Shown one piece after another: positions 27,607 through 35,225 of a DNA stretch of 64,000 bases. Numbering within the stretch: the first letter of the stretch is position 1; each line of letters starts with the position of its first letter. Source of the DNA: Prevotella sp. (GTDB lineage: Bacteria > Bacteroidota > Bacteroidia > Bacteroidales > Bacteroidaceae); contig JAFUEP010000001.1 in assembly GCA_017470345.1 (NCBI GenBank), positions 62,001-126,000 on the forward strand, in the 5' to 3' direction. The translations under genes were made by a program, and so were the position numbers. The notes under the pieces were generated by a model. The model was not told where the DNA came from, made no database searches, and saw only the letters and a list, made by a program, of their open reading frames with translations.

Positions 27607-28526
27607 CTCGACTGGCCTTCAATGGCGTTCATGATGCGCTGCAGCTCGTCGGCGCTGCCGAAGGGGATGCTGATCTTGCCGCGGCCACCGCTGCCGACGG
27701 TCAGCTGCACCTTGGCCTGGAGCCGGTCGGCGAGGCGCTGCTTCAGGTCGTCGTACTGCTTAGGCAGCTGCGTCTTCGCGCCAATCTTCTTGCGGACGCT
27801 CTGCACGTCCTCGCCGTTCTTCAGCAGCTGCACCATCTCCTCGACCTTGCGCACGGAATACTGGTTGCGCAGCACGTCGCGAAACAGCTTGAGCTGCATC
27901 GAGGGCGAGTCGAGGGCCAGTAGGGCGCGGGCGTGCCCCATGTCGATCTCGCGGTTCTTCAGGGCCATCTGGATCTGGGCGGGCAGCTTCAGCAGACGCA
28001 TATAGTTGGTCACGGCCGTGCGGCTCTTGCCGACGCGCTCGGAGATCTTCTCCTGCGTCATGCCGCTCGTCTCGGCCAGATGCTCGTAGGCCAAGGCTAT
28101 TTCGATGGCGTTGAGGTCCTCGCGCTGGATGTTCTCGACGAGGGCCAGCTCCATGACGCTCTCGTCGTCGGCCGTGCGGATATAGGCGGGGATGGCCTTC
28201 AGTCCGGCCAGCTGCGAGGCGCGCCATCGGCGCTCGCCGGCAATGATCTGATAGCGGTCAGGAGCCACCTGGCGCAGCGTGATGGGCGCGATGATGCCCA
28301 TGTTCTGGATGCTGGCGGCCAGCTCCTGCATGGCCGTCTCGTCGAACTCGCGGCGCGGCTGGTCAGGGTTGGGCTCAATCTGCTCGATGGGTATCTCGTT
28401 GAGGTTCGACGACCCCTGCGTCTTCACGTCGTTCGTGTCGATGAGTGCGTCCAGGCCCCGCCCGGCTGATATGTCGTCGAGGCCCCGCCCCAGCACGCTC
28501 TTGTCGTATTTCTTTCTAACTGCCAT
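27603..28526 (-). CDS. parB: Chromosome-partitioning protein ParB
   Basis: CTPase/DNA-binding protein that spreads from parS and recruits condensin. 307 residues. The N-terminal ParB/Srx domain has IEPNPDQPRREFDE and the arginine patch GERRWRAS. The central HTH is EKISERVGKSRTAVTNYMRL. The C-terminal dimerisation domain contains KVQLTVGSGGRGKISIPF. It begins 9 bases after the parA stop. No parS palindrome was found in the window. Confidence 0.95.
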   Translation of the reverse strand: MAVRKKYDKSVLGRGLDDISAGRGLDALIDTNDVKTQGSSNLNEIPIEQIEPNPDQPRREFDETAMQELAASIQNMGIIAPITLRQVAPDRYQIIAGERRWRASQLAGLKAIPAYIRTADDESVMELALVENIQREDLNAIEIALAYEHLAETSGMTQEKISERVGKSRTAVTNYMRLLKLPAQIQMALKNREIDMGHARALLALDSPSMQLKLFRDVLRNQYSVRKVEEMVQLLKNGEDVQSVRKKIGAKTQLPKQYDDLKQRLADRLQAKVQLTVGSGGRGKISIPFGSADELQRIMNAIEGQSR

Positions 28527-28535
28527 GACTTTGCT

Positions 28536-29303
28536 TTACTTCTGATTCTTACTGATGATTTCCTTGGCCAGCGCCAGGTGGTTCTTTGAGCCCGTCGAGT
28601 CGGCATCGTAGAGAATGACGGGAAGTCCGTGCGAGGGGCTCTCTGAGAGCTTCACATTGCGCTGAATGACAGTCTTGAAGACCAGTTCCTGGAAGTGACG
28701 CTTCACCTCGTCGTAGATCTGGTTGGCCAGACGCAGGCGCGAGTCGTACATCGTCAGCAGGAAGCCCTCGATCTCCAGTTTCGTGTTCAGGCGCGACTTG
28801 ATGATCTTGATCGTGTTAAGCAGCTTCGAGATGCCCTCCAGCGCGAAGTATTCGCACTGCACAGGGATGATCACCGAGTCGGCAGCCGTCAGCGCGTTGA
28901 CCGTGATGAGGCCCAGCGAGGGCGAGCAGTCGATGAGAATATAGTCGTATTCATCACGCACGGGGTCGAGCAGCCGCTTCATCACGCGCTCACGGTTCTC
29001 AATGTTCAGCATCTCGATCTCCGCACCGACCAGGTCGATATGGCTCGGCACAATCTCAAGCCCCTCGATGTCGGTCATATAGATGGCCTCGCGCACGTCG
29101 GTATGATTGATGATGCACTCATACAGCGAGCATTCCACCTCCTTGATGTCGACGCCCAGACCGCTCGAGGCGTTGGCCTGCGGGTCGGCATCGACGACGA
29201 GCACCTTCTTCTCCAGCGTGGCCAGCGAGGCGGCCAGGTTGATCGTCGTAGTGGTCTTGCCCACTCCACCCTTCTGATTGGCTAATGCAATGATTTTTCC
29301 CAT
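28536..29303 (-). CDS. parA: Chromosome-partitioning ATPase ParA (Soj)
   Basis: Walker-type ATPase moving ParB-parS complexes. 255 residues from the ATG at 29303 (MGKIIALANQKGGVGKTTTT). The deviant Walker A KGGVGKTT is at 11-18, Walker B is YDYILIDCSPSLG. The frame continues to an ATG at 29333, but that codon sits only 2 bases downstream of the TAACTTTG box at 29335-29342, so it would precede or coincide with transcription start. First gene of the parA-to-pectinesterase run. Confidence 0.96.
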   Translation of the reverse strand: MGKIIALANQKGGVGKTTTTINLAASLATLEKKVLVVDADPQANASSGLGVDIKEVECSLYECIINHTDVREAIYMTDIEGLEIVPSHIDLVGAEIEMLNIENRERVMKRLLDPVRDEYDYILIDCSPSLGLITVNALTAADSVIIPVQCEYFALEGISKLLNTIKIIKSRLNTKLEIEGFLLTMYDSRLRLANQIYDEVKRHFQELVFKTVIQRNVKLSESPSHGLPVILYDADSTGSKNHLALAKEIISKNQK

Positions 29304-29334
29304 TTCAATCTTTTTCCTTTTTGTTTTGAACATG

Positions 29335-29342
29335 CAAAGTTA
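29335..29342 (-). promoter_or_regulatory. parA proximal -7 promoter box
   Basis: Reads TAACTTTG on the minus strand, about 32 bases before the ATG at 29303. A second box (TATCTTTG) lies at 29471-29478. Confidence 0.6.
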
Positions 29343-29470
29343 CTAAATTTTCCCGAAACGACCCGCATTATTCCGACAATTTAAGTATTTTTGCACACCG
29401 CACCCACTTTTTCCCGTCCGCCTGCCCTACCCCGCTCCATCCTTTTTCCTGACAATCCCGATCCACAATG

Positions 29471-29478
29471 CAAAGATA
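29471..29478 (-). promoter_or_regulatory. parA distal -7 promoter box
   Basis: Reads TATCTTTG on the minus strand, 168 bases upstream of the parA start; possibly a second promoter. Confidence 0.4.
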
Positions 29479-29630
29479 CAAAAAATATGGCCCGACTCCA
29501 AATTTTCAGCACTTTTGTTTCGAATTTATTTTGAAGGCCAACAACAAAGCACTCTTTCTCTCAGTACGTTACGACATTGTGTATGCCGCACGACAGCGCT
29601 CTGTTGACGGCATAGCGCCCCTTCGTTATT

Positions 29631-29698
29631 GACATCAAGACGATAGGACATCAAGAATTTTCTGACATCAAGACGACAAGAATTTTCTGACATCAAGA
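29631..29698 (+). repeat. Short direct repeats GACATCAAGA (four copies)
   Basis: Copies start at 29631, 29647, 29664 and 29689. Two are preceded by AGAATTTTCT. Spacing is irregular (16, 17, 25), suggesting a decayed tandem array. Confidence 0.6.
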
Positions 29699-29740
29699 CA
29701 ACAAGACAACAATAAGCCCGACGGGAATGACGGCGCAGCC

Positions 29741-29775
29741 ACTTCCCTCCTTTGGAGGGGCAGGGGGAGGCTTAC
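29741..29775. repeat. Intergenic copy of the GC-rich palindromic element
   Basis: CCCTCCTTTGGAGGGG followed by CAGGGGGAGGCTTAC. Similar in composition and dyad layout to the element inside prfC (17143-17218). Confidence 0.5.
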
Positions 29776-29812
29776 TCCCCTCGCCTTATATCATTCATTA
29801 TGCTAATGGCGC

Positions 29813-29844
29813 TGTGTGCCTGCGTGCCTGCGTGCCTGCGTGTC
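29813..29844 (+). repeat. Four tandem 8-mers, TGCGTGCC type
   Basis: TGTGTGCC, TGCGTGCC, TGCGTGCC and TGCGTGTC occur head to tail. Confidence 0.7.
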
Positions 29845-29935
29845 AGCGGAGGCTTTCTTTCCTTATGCGTAACACAACATCCGTTGCAAAAAATCGAAAA
29901 AAAACAGCGAGCCCGGATGTCGGGCACGGACACAC

Positions 29936-30204
29936 TATACAGACGAGCTCAGGAAGTACGGTGCACGGATATCCATGACGGAAGACTACAGGCCCACGGA
30001 CAACGCCATAGCCGAGCGCGTGAACGGCACCCTCAAGACCGAGGTCGTCTACCGTGAGCGCCGCTTCAAGAGCATCTCTGACGCACGCGAGCGCATCGCC
30101 TCTTCATCGCCTTCTATAACGACAGCCGGCCGCATGCCAGCATCGGCATGAAGCCGCCCTCACAGGCCCACCAGGAGCATGGCATGCAGCAGCGTATGTG
30201 GTAG
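29936..30204 (+). pseudogene. Remnant of IS3-family transposase (C-terminal rve domain), frameshifted
   Basis: Read from 29936 the sequence encodes YTDELRKYGARISMTEDYRP and then TDNAIAERVNGTLKTEVVYR, the C-terminal part of an IS3-type DDE integrase, including the E of NGTLKTE. Near 30105 one base is missing; in the next frame it continues FIAFYNDSRPHASIGMKPPS and ends at the TAG at 30202. The N-terminal transposase and orfA are absent, so it is a decayed fragment. The downstream GTCAAC array may be the IS right end. Confidence 0.85.
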
Positions 30205-30300
30205 CCGGGCGGAAGGCTCTCGGGGGCTGTCTGCCCCCTGCCGCAGGGCACCCCCCGAATGTTTTTCATGGTCGGGGGCTGGCGCCGGGAAAAGAGGCGA

Positions 30301-30434
30301 GTCAACCAAACCAGTACGAAGTCAACGAAAATAGTATGAAGAGTCAACAATATCCGTCGGAAGTCAACGTTCATAGCAAAAGAGTCAACCGTCTCAGTAA
30401 TGGTCGTCAACTTTTTCCAGTAGGACGAGTCAAC
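30301..30434 (+). repeat. Degenerate tandem array of GTCAAC (seven copies, 20-23 nt apart)
   Basis: GTCAAC starts at 30301, 30321, 30343, 30363, 30384, 30406 and 30429; the spacings are 20, 22, 20, 21, 22 and 23. Most units continue with a T/A-rich part and CAGTA, CGTA or similar (TTTTTCCAGTA, TTTTTCCGTA). An eighth GTCAAC is at 30482. It lies directly after the transposase remnant. Confidence 0.75.
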
Positions 30435-30489
30435 TTTTTCCGTATGGATAAGCAAATGTTAAAAAACAAGGGTTGAAAGGAGTCAACGC

Positions 30490-30536
30490 AATACCACAAT
30501 ACCACAATACCACAATACCACAATACCACAATACCA
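30490..30536 (+). repeat. Left iteron-like array: AATACCAC x5 plus partial
   Basis: Five perfect head-to-tail copies of the 8-mer at 30490-30529 and a sixth partial copy, followed by TTTTGCAG. It is the inverted counterpart of the array at 30649-30680. Confidence 0.9.
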
Positions 30537-30574
30537 TTTTGCAGAAAACATAAGAGGTCAAAAATATTGGATGC

Positions 30575-30612
30575 AATTTTATATAATTATATAAATATAA
30601 TTATATAAAATT
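30575..30612. repeat. 38-bp all-AT palindrome
   Basis: AATTTTATATAATTATA (30575-30591) and its exact reverse complement (30596-30612) flank a 4-base loop. It contains no G or C, so it should melt or extrude readily. Confidence 0.85.
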
Positions 30613-30648
30613 TTTAATATCATATTTTCTACTTTTCAATCCTGCAAA

Positions 30649-30680
30649 TGGTATTGTGGTATTGTGATACTGTGATACTG
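30649..30680 (-). repeat. Right iteron-like array in inverted orientation
   Basis: TGGTATTG twice then TGATACTG twice, the reverse complement (with drift) of the left AATACCAC array. It is preceded by CTGCAAA, mirroring the TTTTGCAG of the left side. Confidence 0.8.
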
Positions 30681-30943
30681 CGTTAGTTGTATCATATTGA
30701 AAGTAGGCTGTCCTGAACGACGTTGCAAAGTGTCATTGGCGGCAGGAAGGTGGGTGACACTTTGACGGCGGCGCCCTGTAAGTCGGTGACACGGTGTTAC
30801 GGTCTGAGGGCAGCTTAATATTCGTTAAGATCCCTCGTCAAGCCACATCCGGCATAATATCTAATGATTCATGCGCGCACGAAACATTGCTTATAACCTT
30901 CTGCCAAAACTTCAAAAAATATCAGAAAATTTCCGTGAAATCT

Positions 30944-30974
30944 TTTGCGTTCTCAATATAATTTTGTACCTTTG
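30944..30974 (+). promoter_or_regulatory. Promoter of the ThiE-like gene
   Basis: TTTG at 30944-30947 and TACCTTTG at 30967-30974 with 19 bases between: a full match to the Bacteroidetes promoter. Confidence 0.75.
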
Positions 30975-30999
30975 CAGTGATTAAGATCCACAGCCAGAG

Positions 31000-31611
31000 A
31001 TGAAGCTCATCATCATGACAAAACCCACGTTCTTCGTGGAGGAAGACAAGATTCTGACGACGCTCTTCGAGGAGGGGCTTGAGAATCTGCACCTGTACAA
31101 ACCCGGTTCGGAGCCGATGTACTCCGAGCGCCTGTTGACCCTACTGTCAGATGAATACTACAAGAAAATCACCGTCCACGACCACTTTTACCTGCGCGAG
31201 GAATACGGGCTGAAGGGCATCCACCTGAACACGGCAGAGGCCGACCTGCCCTATGGCTATAAGGGCCACGTCAGCCGTACATGCCACGCCGTCGCAGAGC
31301 TGCGCGAGGCCAAGAAGCGCTCGGGCTACGTGTTTCTGAAGACCGTCTACGACAGCCAGTCGAATCCCGCCGACAAGCAGACGCTCAGCTACGACGAGCT
31401 ACGGGCTGCCTCGCGCCAGGGGCTCATCGACCGCAAGGTCTACGCCATGGGCGGCATGACGCTCGACAACGTGAAGGCGATGCGCGACCTGGGCTTCGGC
31501 GGCGTCGTCGTCTGCGGCGACCTGTGGAACCGCTTCGACATCCATCACGGCCAGGACTACAAGGAGCTGATCAGCCACTTCGTGAAGCTGCTGAAGGCGG
31601 TGCGGGGGTGA
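31000..31611 (+). CDS. Thiamine phosphate synthase-like protein (ThiE/TenI family)
   Basis: 203 residues forming a small TIM barrel. Features in order: LIIMTKPTFFVEEDKILTTL, LHLYKPGSEPM, the VHDHFYLREEYGLKGIHLN segment, and GGMTLDNVKAMRDLGFGGVV for phosphate binding. Real ThiE enzymes couple HMP-PP and thiazole phosphate; this protein belongs to the Bacteroidetes branch often annotated as thiamine phosphate synthase, but it is not next to other thiamine genes. It may be a TenI-like or specialised paralogue. The prs gene follows after 61 bases. Confidence 0.75.
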   Translation: MKLIIMTKPTFFVEEDKILTTLFEEGLENLHLYKPGSEPMYSERLLTLLSDEYYKKITVHDHFYLREEYGLKGIHLNTAEADLPYGYKGHVSRTCHAVAELREAKKRSGYVFLKTVYDSQSNPADKQTLSYDELRAASRQGLIDRKVYAMGGMTLDNVKAMRDLGFGGVVVCGDLWNRFDIHHGQDYKELISHFVKLLKAVRG

Positions 31612-31672
31612 GAGCAGGCGGCGGCTGCGAATAATGACAATGACCTAATCATAATCATATAAAAACAAAGAA

Positions 31673-32611
31673 ATGAAAGATTTTCAGTCTTACATGGTCT
31701 TCTCGGGAACGGCTACGAGATACCTGGCAGAAAAGATATGCCAGAGCCTGGGCTGCCCCTTGGGCAAGATGCAAATGACAAAGTTCTCGGACGGCGAGTT
31801 TGCCGTCTCGTATGAGGAATCCATCCGTGGTCGCGACATCTTCCTGGTGCAGAGCACCTTCCCGACAAGCGACAACCTCATGGAGCTGCTACTGATGATC
31901 GACGCGGCCAAGCGCGCCTCCGCCCGCACGATCAACGCCGTCATCCCATACTTCGGATGGGCCCGACAGGACCGTAAGGACAAGCCTCGCGTCTCGATCG
32001 GAGCCAAGCTGGTGGCCGACCTGCTGAGCGTCGCCGGCGTCAACCGCGTCATCACCATGGACCTCCATGCCGACCAGATACAGGGATTCTTCGACGTGCC
32101 CGTCGACCACCTCTATGCCTCAGGCGTGCTGCTGCCCTACCTGCAGAGCCTGAAGCTCGACGACCTGGTCATCGCATCGCCCGACGTAGGCGGCTCGAAG
32201 CGCGCCAACACGTATGCCAAATACCTCGGCTGCCCGCTGGTGCTATGTAACAAGACGCGCGCCCGCGCCAACGTCATCGAGTCGATGCAGATCATCGGCG
32301 AGGTGGAAGGCAAGAACGTCGTCATCGTCGACGACATGGTCGACACGGCCGGCACCATCACCAAGGCGGCCGACCTGATGATCGAAGCCGGCGCCAAGAG
32401 CGTGCGCGCCTGCGCATCCCACTGCGTCATGAGCGGCCCCGCCAGCGACCGCGTGCAGGCCTCGGCCCTCGAGGAGATCGTCTTCACCGACTCCATCCCC
32501 TACACACAGCGCTGCGCCAAGGTGAAGCAGATCAGCGTGGCCGAGATGTTCGCCGAGACCATCATGCGCGTGATCAACAACGAGAGCATCAGCGACCAAT
32601 ACCTCGTATAA
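31673..32611 (+). CDS. prs: Ribose-phosphate pyrophosphokinase (PRPP synthetase)
   Basis: Makes PRPP from ribose-5-phosphate and ATP for nucleotide, His, Trp and NAD synthesis. 312 residues, normal length. Motifs: FSDGE (residues 32-36), DLHADQIQGFFDVPVDHL for the metal/ribose site, and the PRPP-binding loop VVIVDDMVDTAGTI. The thioredoxin-like lipoprotein gene begins 25 bases after the stop. Confidence 0.96.
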   Translation: MKDFQSYMVFSGTATRYLAEKICQSLGCPLGKMQMTKFSDGEFAVSYEESIRGRDIFLVQSTFPTSDNLMELLLMIDAAKRASARTINAVIPYFGWARQDRKDKPRVSIGAKLVADLLSVAGVNRVITMDLHADQIQGFFDVPVDHLYASGVLLPYLQSLKLDDLVIASPDVGGSKRANTYAKYLGCPLVLCNKTRARANVIESMQIIGEVEGKNVVIVDDMVDTAGTITKAADLMIEAGAKSVRACASHCVMSGPASDRVQASALEEIVFTDSIPYTQRCAKVKQISVAEMFAETIMRVINNESISDQYLV

Positions 32612-32636
32612 ACAAAATCAAGCAGAAGAAGCCAAC

Positions 32637-33740
32637 ATGAAGAAACTAATCGTCATTGCAGGCATGGCCTTAGCCATGGCCGCCTGCCATCAGAACACGT
32701 ACGAGATTGTAGGCACGGCCGCAGGATATGCCGACGGCGACACGATGTTCATCGCCGACGTCGCCATGCAGCCCGTCGACACCCTCATCGTCAAGAACGG
32801 ACAGTTCTCGAAGAGCGGACAGGCCGACAGCGTAGAGATGGGCGTCGCCTATGCCCAGAAAAACCCCGACGCCGCCGTCCTCTTCTTCATCGAGCCAGGC
32901 ACGATTCACCTGACCATCGGCGACGAGGCCAATAGCTCGAAGGTCAGCGGCACCAAGTCGAACGACGGCCTCCAGGCACTCACCGACAAGACCACAGCGC
33001 TCGAGAACCGGCTGAAGGAGCTCGGCATGGCCTTCAACGACACGACAGCCGCGATGACCGACGAGAAGCGCCAGCAGATCAACCAGGAATACGCCAAGAT
33101 CAGGGAGGAGTTCCCCCGCCTCTTCCTTGAGGCTGCCGAGCAGAACATTGACAACGAGTTCGGCTACTTCGTCGTGACCAACCTGGCTCCCAGCCTCGGC
33201 CTCGACCACGTGACGGCACTCATCGAAAAGATGCCCGCCAAGTTCCGCCAGCGCGACGAGGTGAAGGAACTCGAGGCCATGCTGCAGCAGGCTAACGGCG
33301 ACGACCAGGAACAGCAGATCGAGGACTTCACCATGGCCACACCCGAAGGCACGGAGCTGAGCGTCATGGACGAGGTGGAGCAGCACGAGCTGACCATCCT
33401 CGACTTCTGGGCCTCATGGTGCCAGCCCTGCGTCAGGGAGATGCCCAACATGGTGGCCCTCTACGACGCCTATCACGACAAGGGCCTCGGCATCATCGGC
33501 ATCTCGCTCGACGAAGACCACGAGCAGTGGACCAAGGCCATTAAGTCGCTCGGACTGAAGTGGCCCCAAATCTCCGACCTGAAGGGATGGAACTCGTATG
33601 CGGCCGAGATGTTCCACGTGCAGGCCATCCCCCACATGATCGTCGTCGACAAGAACGGCGCCATCCTCCAGCGTGGACTGCGCGGCGAGGAGCTGACCAG
33701 CTTCATTGCCGGGCAGCTCGACGAAAAGGCCGCCGAATGA
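32637..33740 (+). CDS. TlpA-like thiol-disulfide lipoprotein with DUF4369-like N-terminus
   Basis: 367 residues. Lipoprotein signal peptide with lipobox MAAC (Cys17). The N-terminal half resembles DUF4369 (YEIVGTAAGYADGDTMFIAD), followed by a helical linker (about 120-200). The C-terminal thioredoxin-fold domain has the redox motif WCQPC in DFWASWCQPCVREMPN and the downstream cis-Pro region HVQAIPHMIVVDKNG. Probably a periplasmic-side disulfide reductase, as in other Bacteroidetes TlpA/ResA proteins. A terminator hairpin lies 40 bases downstream. Confidence 0.88.
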   Translation: MKKLIVIAGMALAMAACHQNTYEIVGTAAGYADGDTMFIADVAMQPVDTLIVKNGQFSKSGQADSVEMGVAYAQKNPDAAVLFFIEPGTIHLTIGDEANSSKVSGTKSNDGLQALTDKTTALENRLKELGMAFNDTTAAMTDEKRQQINQEYAKIREEFPRLFLEAAEQNIDNEFGYFVVTNLAPSLGLDHVTALIEKMPAKFRQRDEVKELEAMLQQANGDDQEQQIEDFTMATPEGTELSVMDEVEQHELTILDFWASWCQPCVREMPNMVALYDAYHDKGLGIIGISLDEDHEQWTKAIKSLGLKWPQISDLKGWNSYAAEMFHVQAIPHMIVVDKNGAILQRGLRGEELTSFIAGQLDEKAAE

Positions 33741-33760
33741 CCCCTCCCCCACTGGAGGCT
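33741..33760. repeat. Possible fragment of the GC-rich palindromic element
   Basis: CCCCTCCCCCACTGGAGGCT resembles one half of the element at 29741 and inside prfC. It is short and the relation is uncertain. Confidence 0.3.
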
Positions 33761-33780
33761 TCGACGCACAGAAAAGAAAG

Positions 33781-33816
33781 AACGGCCCTTCTCTCACGCA
33801 GCAGAGAAGGGCCGTT
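33781..33816. terminator. Bidirectional terminator
   Basis: Perfect 14-bp stem AACGGCCCTTCTCT/AGAGAAGGGCCGTT with an 8-base loop, followed by TTTTCTTTT on the plus strand and flanked by an A-rich run that gives Ts on the minus strand. It lies between the TlpA-like gene and panD. Confidence 0.9.
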
Positions 33817-33851
33817 TTTTCTTTTATATCAGAGGGAGAGAGGGAGGTCGT

Positions 33852-34199
33852 TCAACCCGTAATGCGGTTGTTCTCAGGGAAGACCACCGTCGGCTTGAAG
33901 CACTTAGCCTCCTCAAAGTCCATCAGGGCGTAGGAGATGATGATGACCGTGTCGCCCACCTGAACCTTGCGGGCAGCGGCCCCGTTCAGACAGATGCAGC
34001 CCGATCCGCGCTCGCCACGTATGATGTAAGTCTCGAAGCGCTCACCATTGTTGTTGTCGACGATCTGCACCTTCTCGCCTGCAATGAGGTTGGCAGCGTC
34101 CATCAGGTCCTCGTCGATCGTGATGCTTCCCATGTAGTTCAGGTTGGCTTCCGTCACCTGCACGCAGTGAAGCTTCGACTTCATTACCTCGATCATCAT
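33852..34199 (-). CDS. panD: Aspartate 1-decarboxylase (pyruvoyl enzyme)
   Basis: Makes beta-alanine for pantothenate. 115 residues, typical. Autocleavage between Gly24 and Ser25 (in YMGSITID, counting the first Met) generates the pyruvoyl cofactor. Other family features: [14 protein letters not shown] at the N-terminus and NGAAAR near the middle. It starts at overlapping ATGs; the first overlaps the panC stop by 4 bases, so panC and panD are translationally coupled. Confidence 0.95.
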   Translation of the reverse strand: MMIEVMKSKLHCVQVTEANLNYMGSITIDEDLMDAANLIAGEKVQIVDNNNGERFETYIIRGERGSGCICLNGAAARKVQVGDTVIIISYALMDFEEAKCFKPTVVFPENNRITG

Positions 34200-35050
34200 G
34201 CCTCCTTGTATTTAATATGGTCAATCAGACGGATGGGCGTATGGCCGCAATAGACCGTGATGCAACCCACGACATAGGGCGAGGCCTCCCACGACTCGAT
34301 GTCCTGAAGCGTGTTGCCGTCGACGATGGCAAAATATTCCACGCGAAGGCCCTCGACGCTGTTGATCTGGTCGACCACGTGGTCGTGAGTCTCCCTGAGC
34401 GTATGCGTCTTGGCGTAGTCAGTGCTCTCGCTGAGCGCCTTGTAGATGGCGGGTGCGATAGCCCGCTCGTCAGGCGTCAGGAGCGTGTTGCGGCTCGACT
34501 TGGCCAGCCCGTCAGCCTCGCGCACGATGGGACATTCCACTATCTTCACGCCCAGCCCCAGATGGCGCACCATGGCCTTCACGACGGCAATCTGCTGCCA
34601 GTCCTTCTCACCAAAATAAGCACGGTCAGGACGGACAATATAGAAGAGCCGGCTGACCACCTGGCAGACGCCGTTGAAATGGCCCGGACGATGAGCGCCC
34701 TCCATGACGGTCGACACGGGCGGATACTCGAAGCGGCGCGTGTCAGGCGTCGGATACATCTCGTCAACGGACGGAGCCAGCACATAGTCGGCATGGCATT
34801 CCTCCAGCAGACGGCAGTCGGCATCCAAGTCGCGCGGATAGTTCTTAAGGTCGTTCTGATCGTTGAACTGAGTAGGATTCACAAAGACAGACACCACAGT
34901 GATGTCGTTATCCTCCACGCTGCGCCTCACAAGCGAAGCGTGACCCTCGTGCAAGGCCCCCATTGTGGGCACCAGCCCGATGCTGCGTCCCTGCTTGCGA
35001 TCGTCGAAGAGAGCGTTCTGCAGGTGGGCAATCTTAGTAAATACTTTCAT
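34196..35050 (-). CDS. panC: Pantothenate synthetase
   Basis: Joins pantoate and beta-alanine using ATP. 284 residues from the ATG at 35050; the open frame extends to 35146, but that stretch is AT-rich intergenic sequence with no family similarity. Nucleotide motif MGALHEGH is at 30-37; [27 protein letters not shown] and the KMSKS-like KSSRN follow. It forms a biosynthetic pair with panD and is divergent from the GT5-like gene. Confidence 0.96.
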   Translation of the reverse strand: MKVFTKIAHLQNALFDDRKQGRSIGLVPTMGALHEGHASLVRRSVEDNDITVVSVFVNPTQFNDQNDLKNYPRDLDADCRLLEECHADYVLAPSVDEMYPTPDTRRFEYPPVSTVMEGAHRPGHFNGVCQVVSRLFYIVRPDRAYFGEKDWQQIAVVKAMVRHLGLGVKIVECPIVREADGLAKSSRNTLLTPDERAIAPAIYKALSESTDYAKTHTLRETHDHVVDQINSVEGLRVEYFAIVDGNTLQDIESWEASPYVVGCITVYCGHTPIRLIDHIKYKEA

Positions 35051-35194
35051 TCCTTTTCGATGAGTTGTTGATTTCGGGGTGCAAAATAACAACAAATTTC
35101 TCAAATATGGAAAAAAAACGCTAAAATAAAGCCTATAAAATGTCACTTTTTCCTAAAATTGCACATTTTCTGCTCAAGTATGCGATAAATTTCG

Positions 35195-35202
35195 TACCTT
35201 TG
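35195..35202 (+). promoter_or_regulatory. -7 promoter box of the GT5-like gene
   Basis: TACCTTTG, about 24 bases before the ATG at 35226. Confidence 0.6.
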
Positions 35203-35225
35203 CAAAGGATTTAACACAGATAGAG

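Larger units (their letters stand above)
29343..30943. other. Gene-poor repeat-rich intergenic region between divergent parA and the ThiE-like gene
   Basis: About 1.6 kb without an intact gene. In order it holds: an AT-rich parA leader; four GACATCAAGA direct repeats (29631-29698); a GC-rich palindromic element (29741-29775); four tandem 8-mers (29813-29844); a frameshifted IS3-type transposase remnant (29936-30204); seven GTCAAC repeats (30301-30434); a nested palindrome with inverted 8-mer arrays (30490-30680); and a 10-bp inverted repeat (CAAAGTGTCA at 30726, TGACACTTTG at 30755). The stretches 29480-29630 and 30770-30940 show nothing I can identify. Confidence 0.7.

Noticed and set aside
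29727..30057. Small ORFs around the GC palindrome and IS remnant
   Set aside because: They are frames through repeats and through the transposase remnant in the wrong frame; no protein features.
29343..30943. parS sites or DnaA boxes near parAB
   Set aside because: I searched by eye for a TGTTYCACGTGRAACA-like palindrome and for TTATCCACA and found neither, so no origin or parS feature is claimed.
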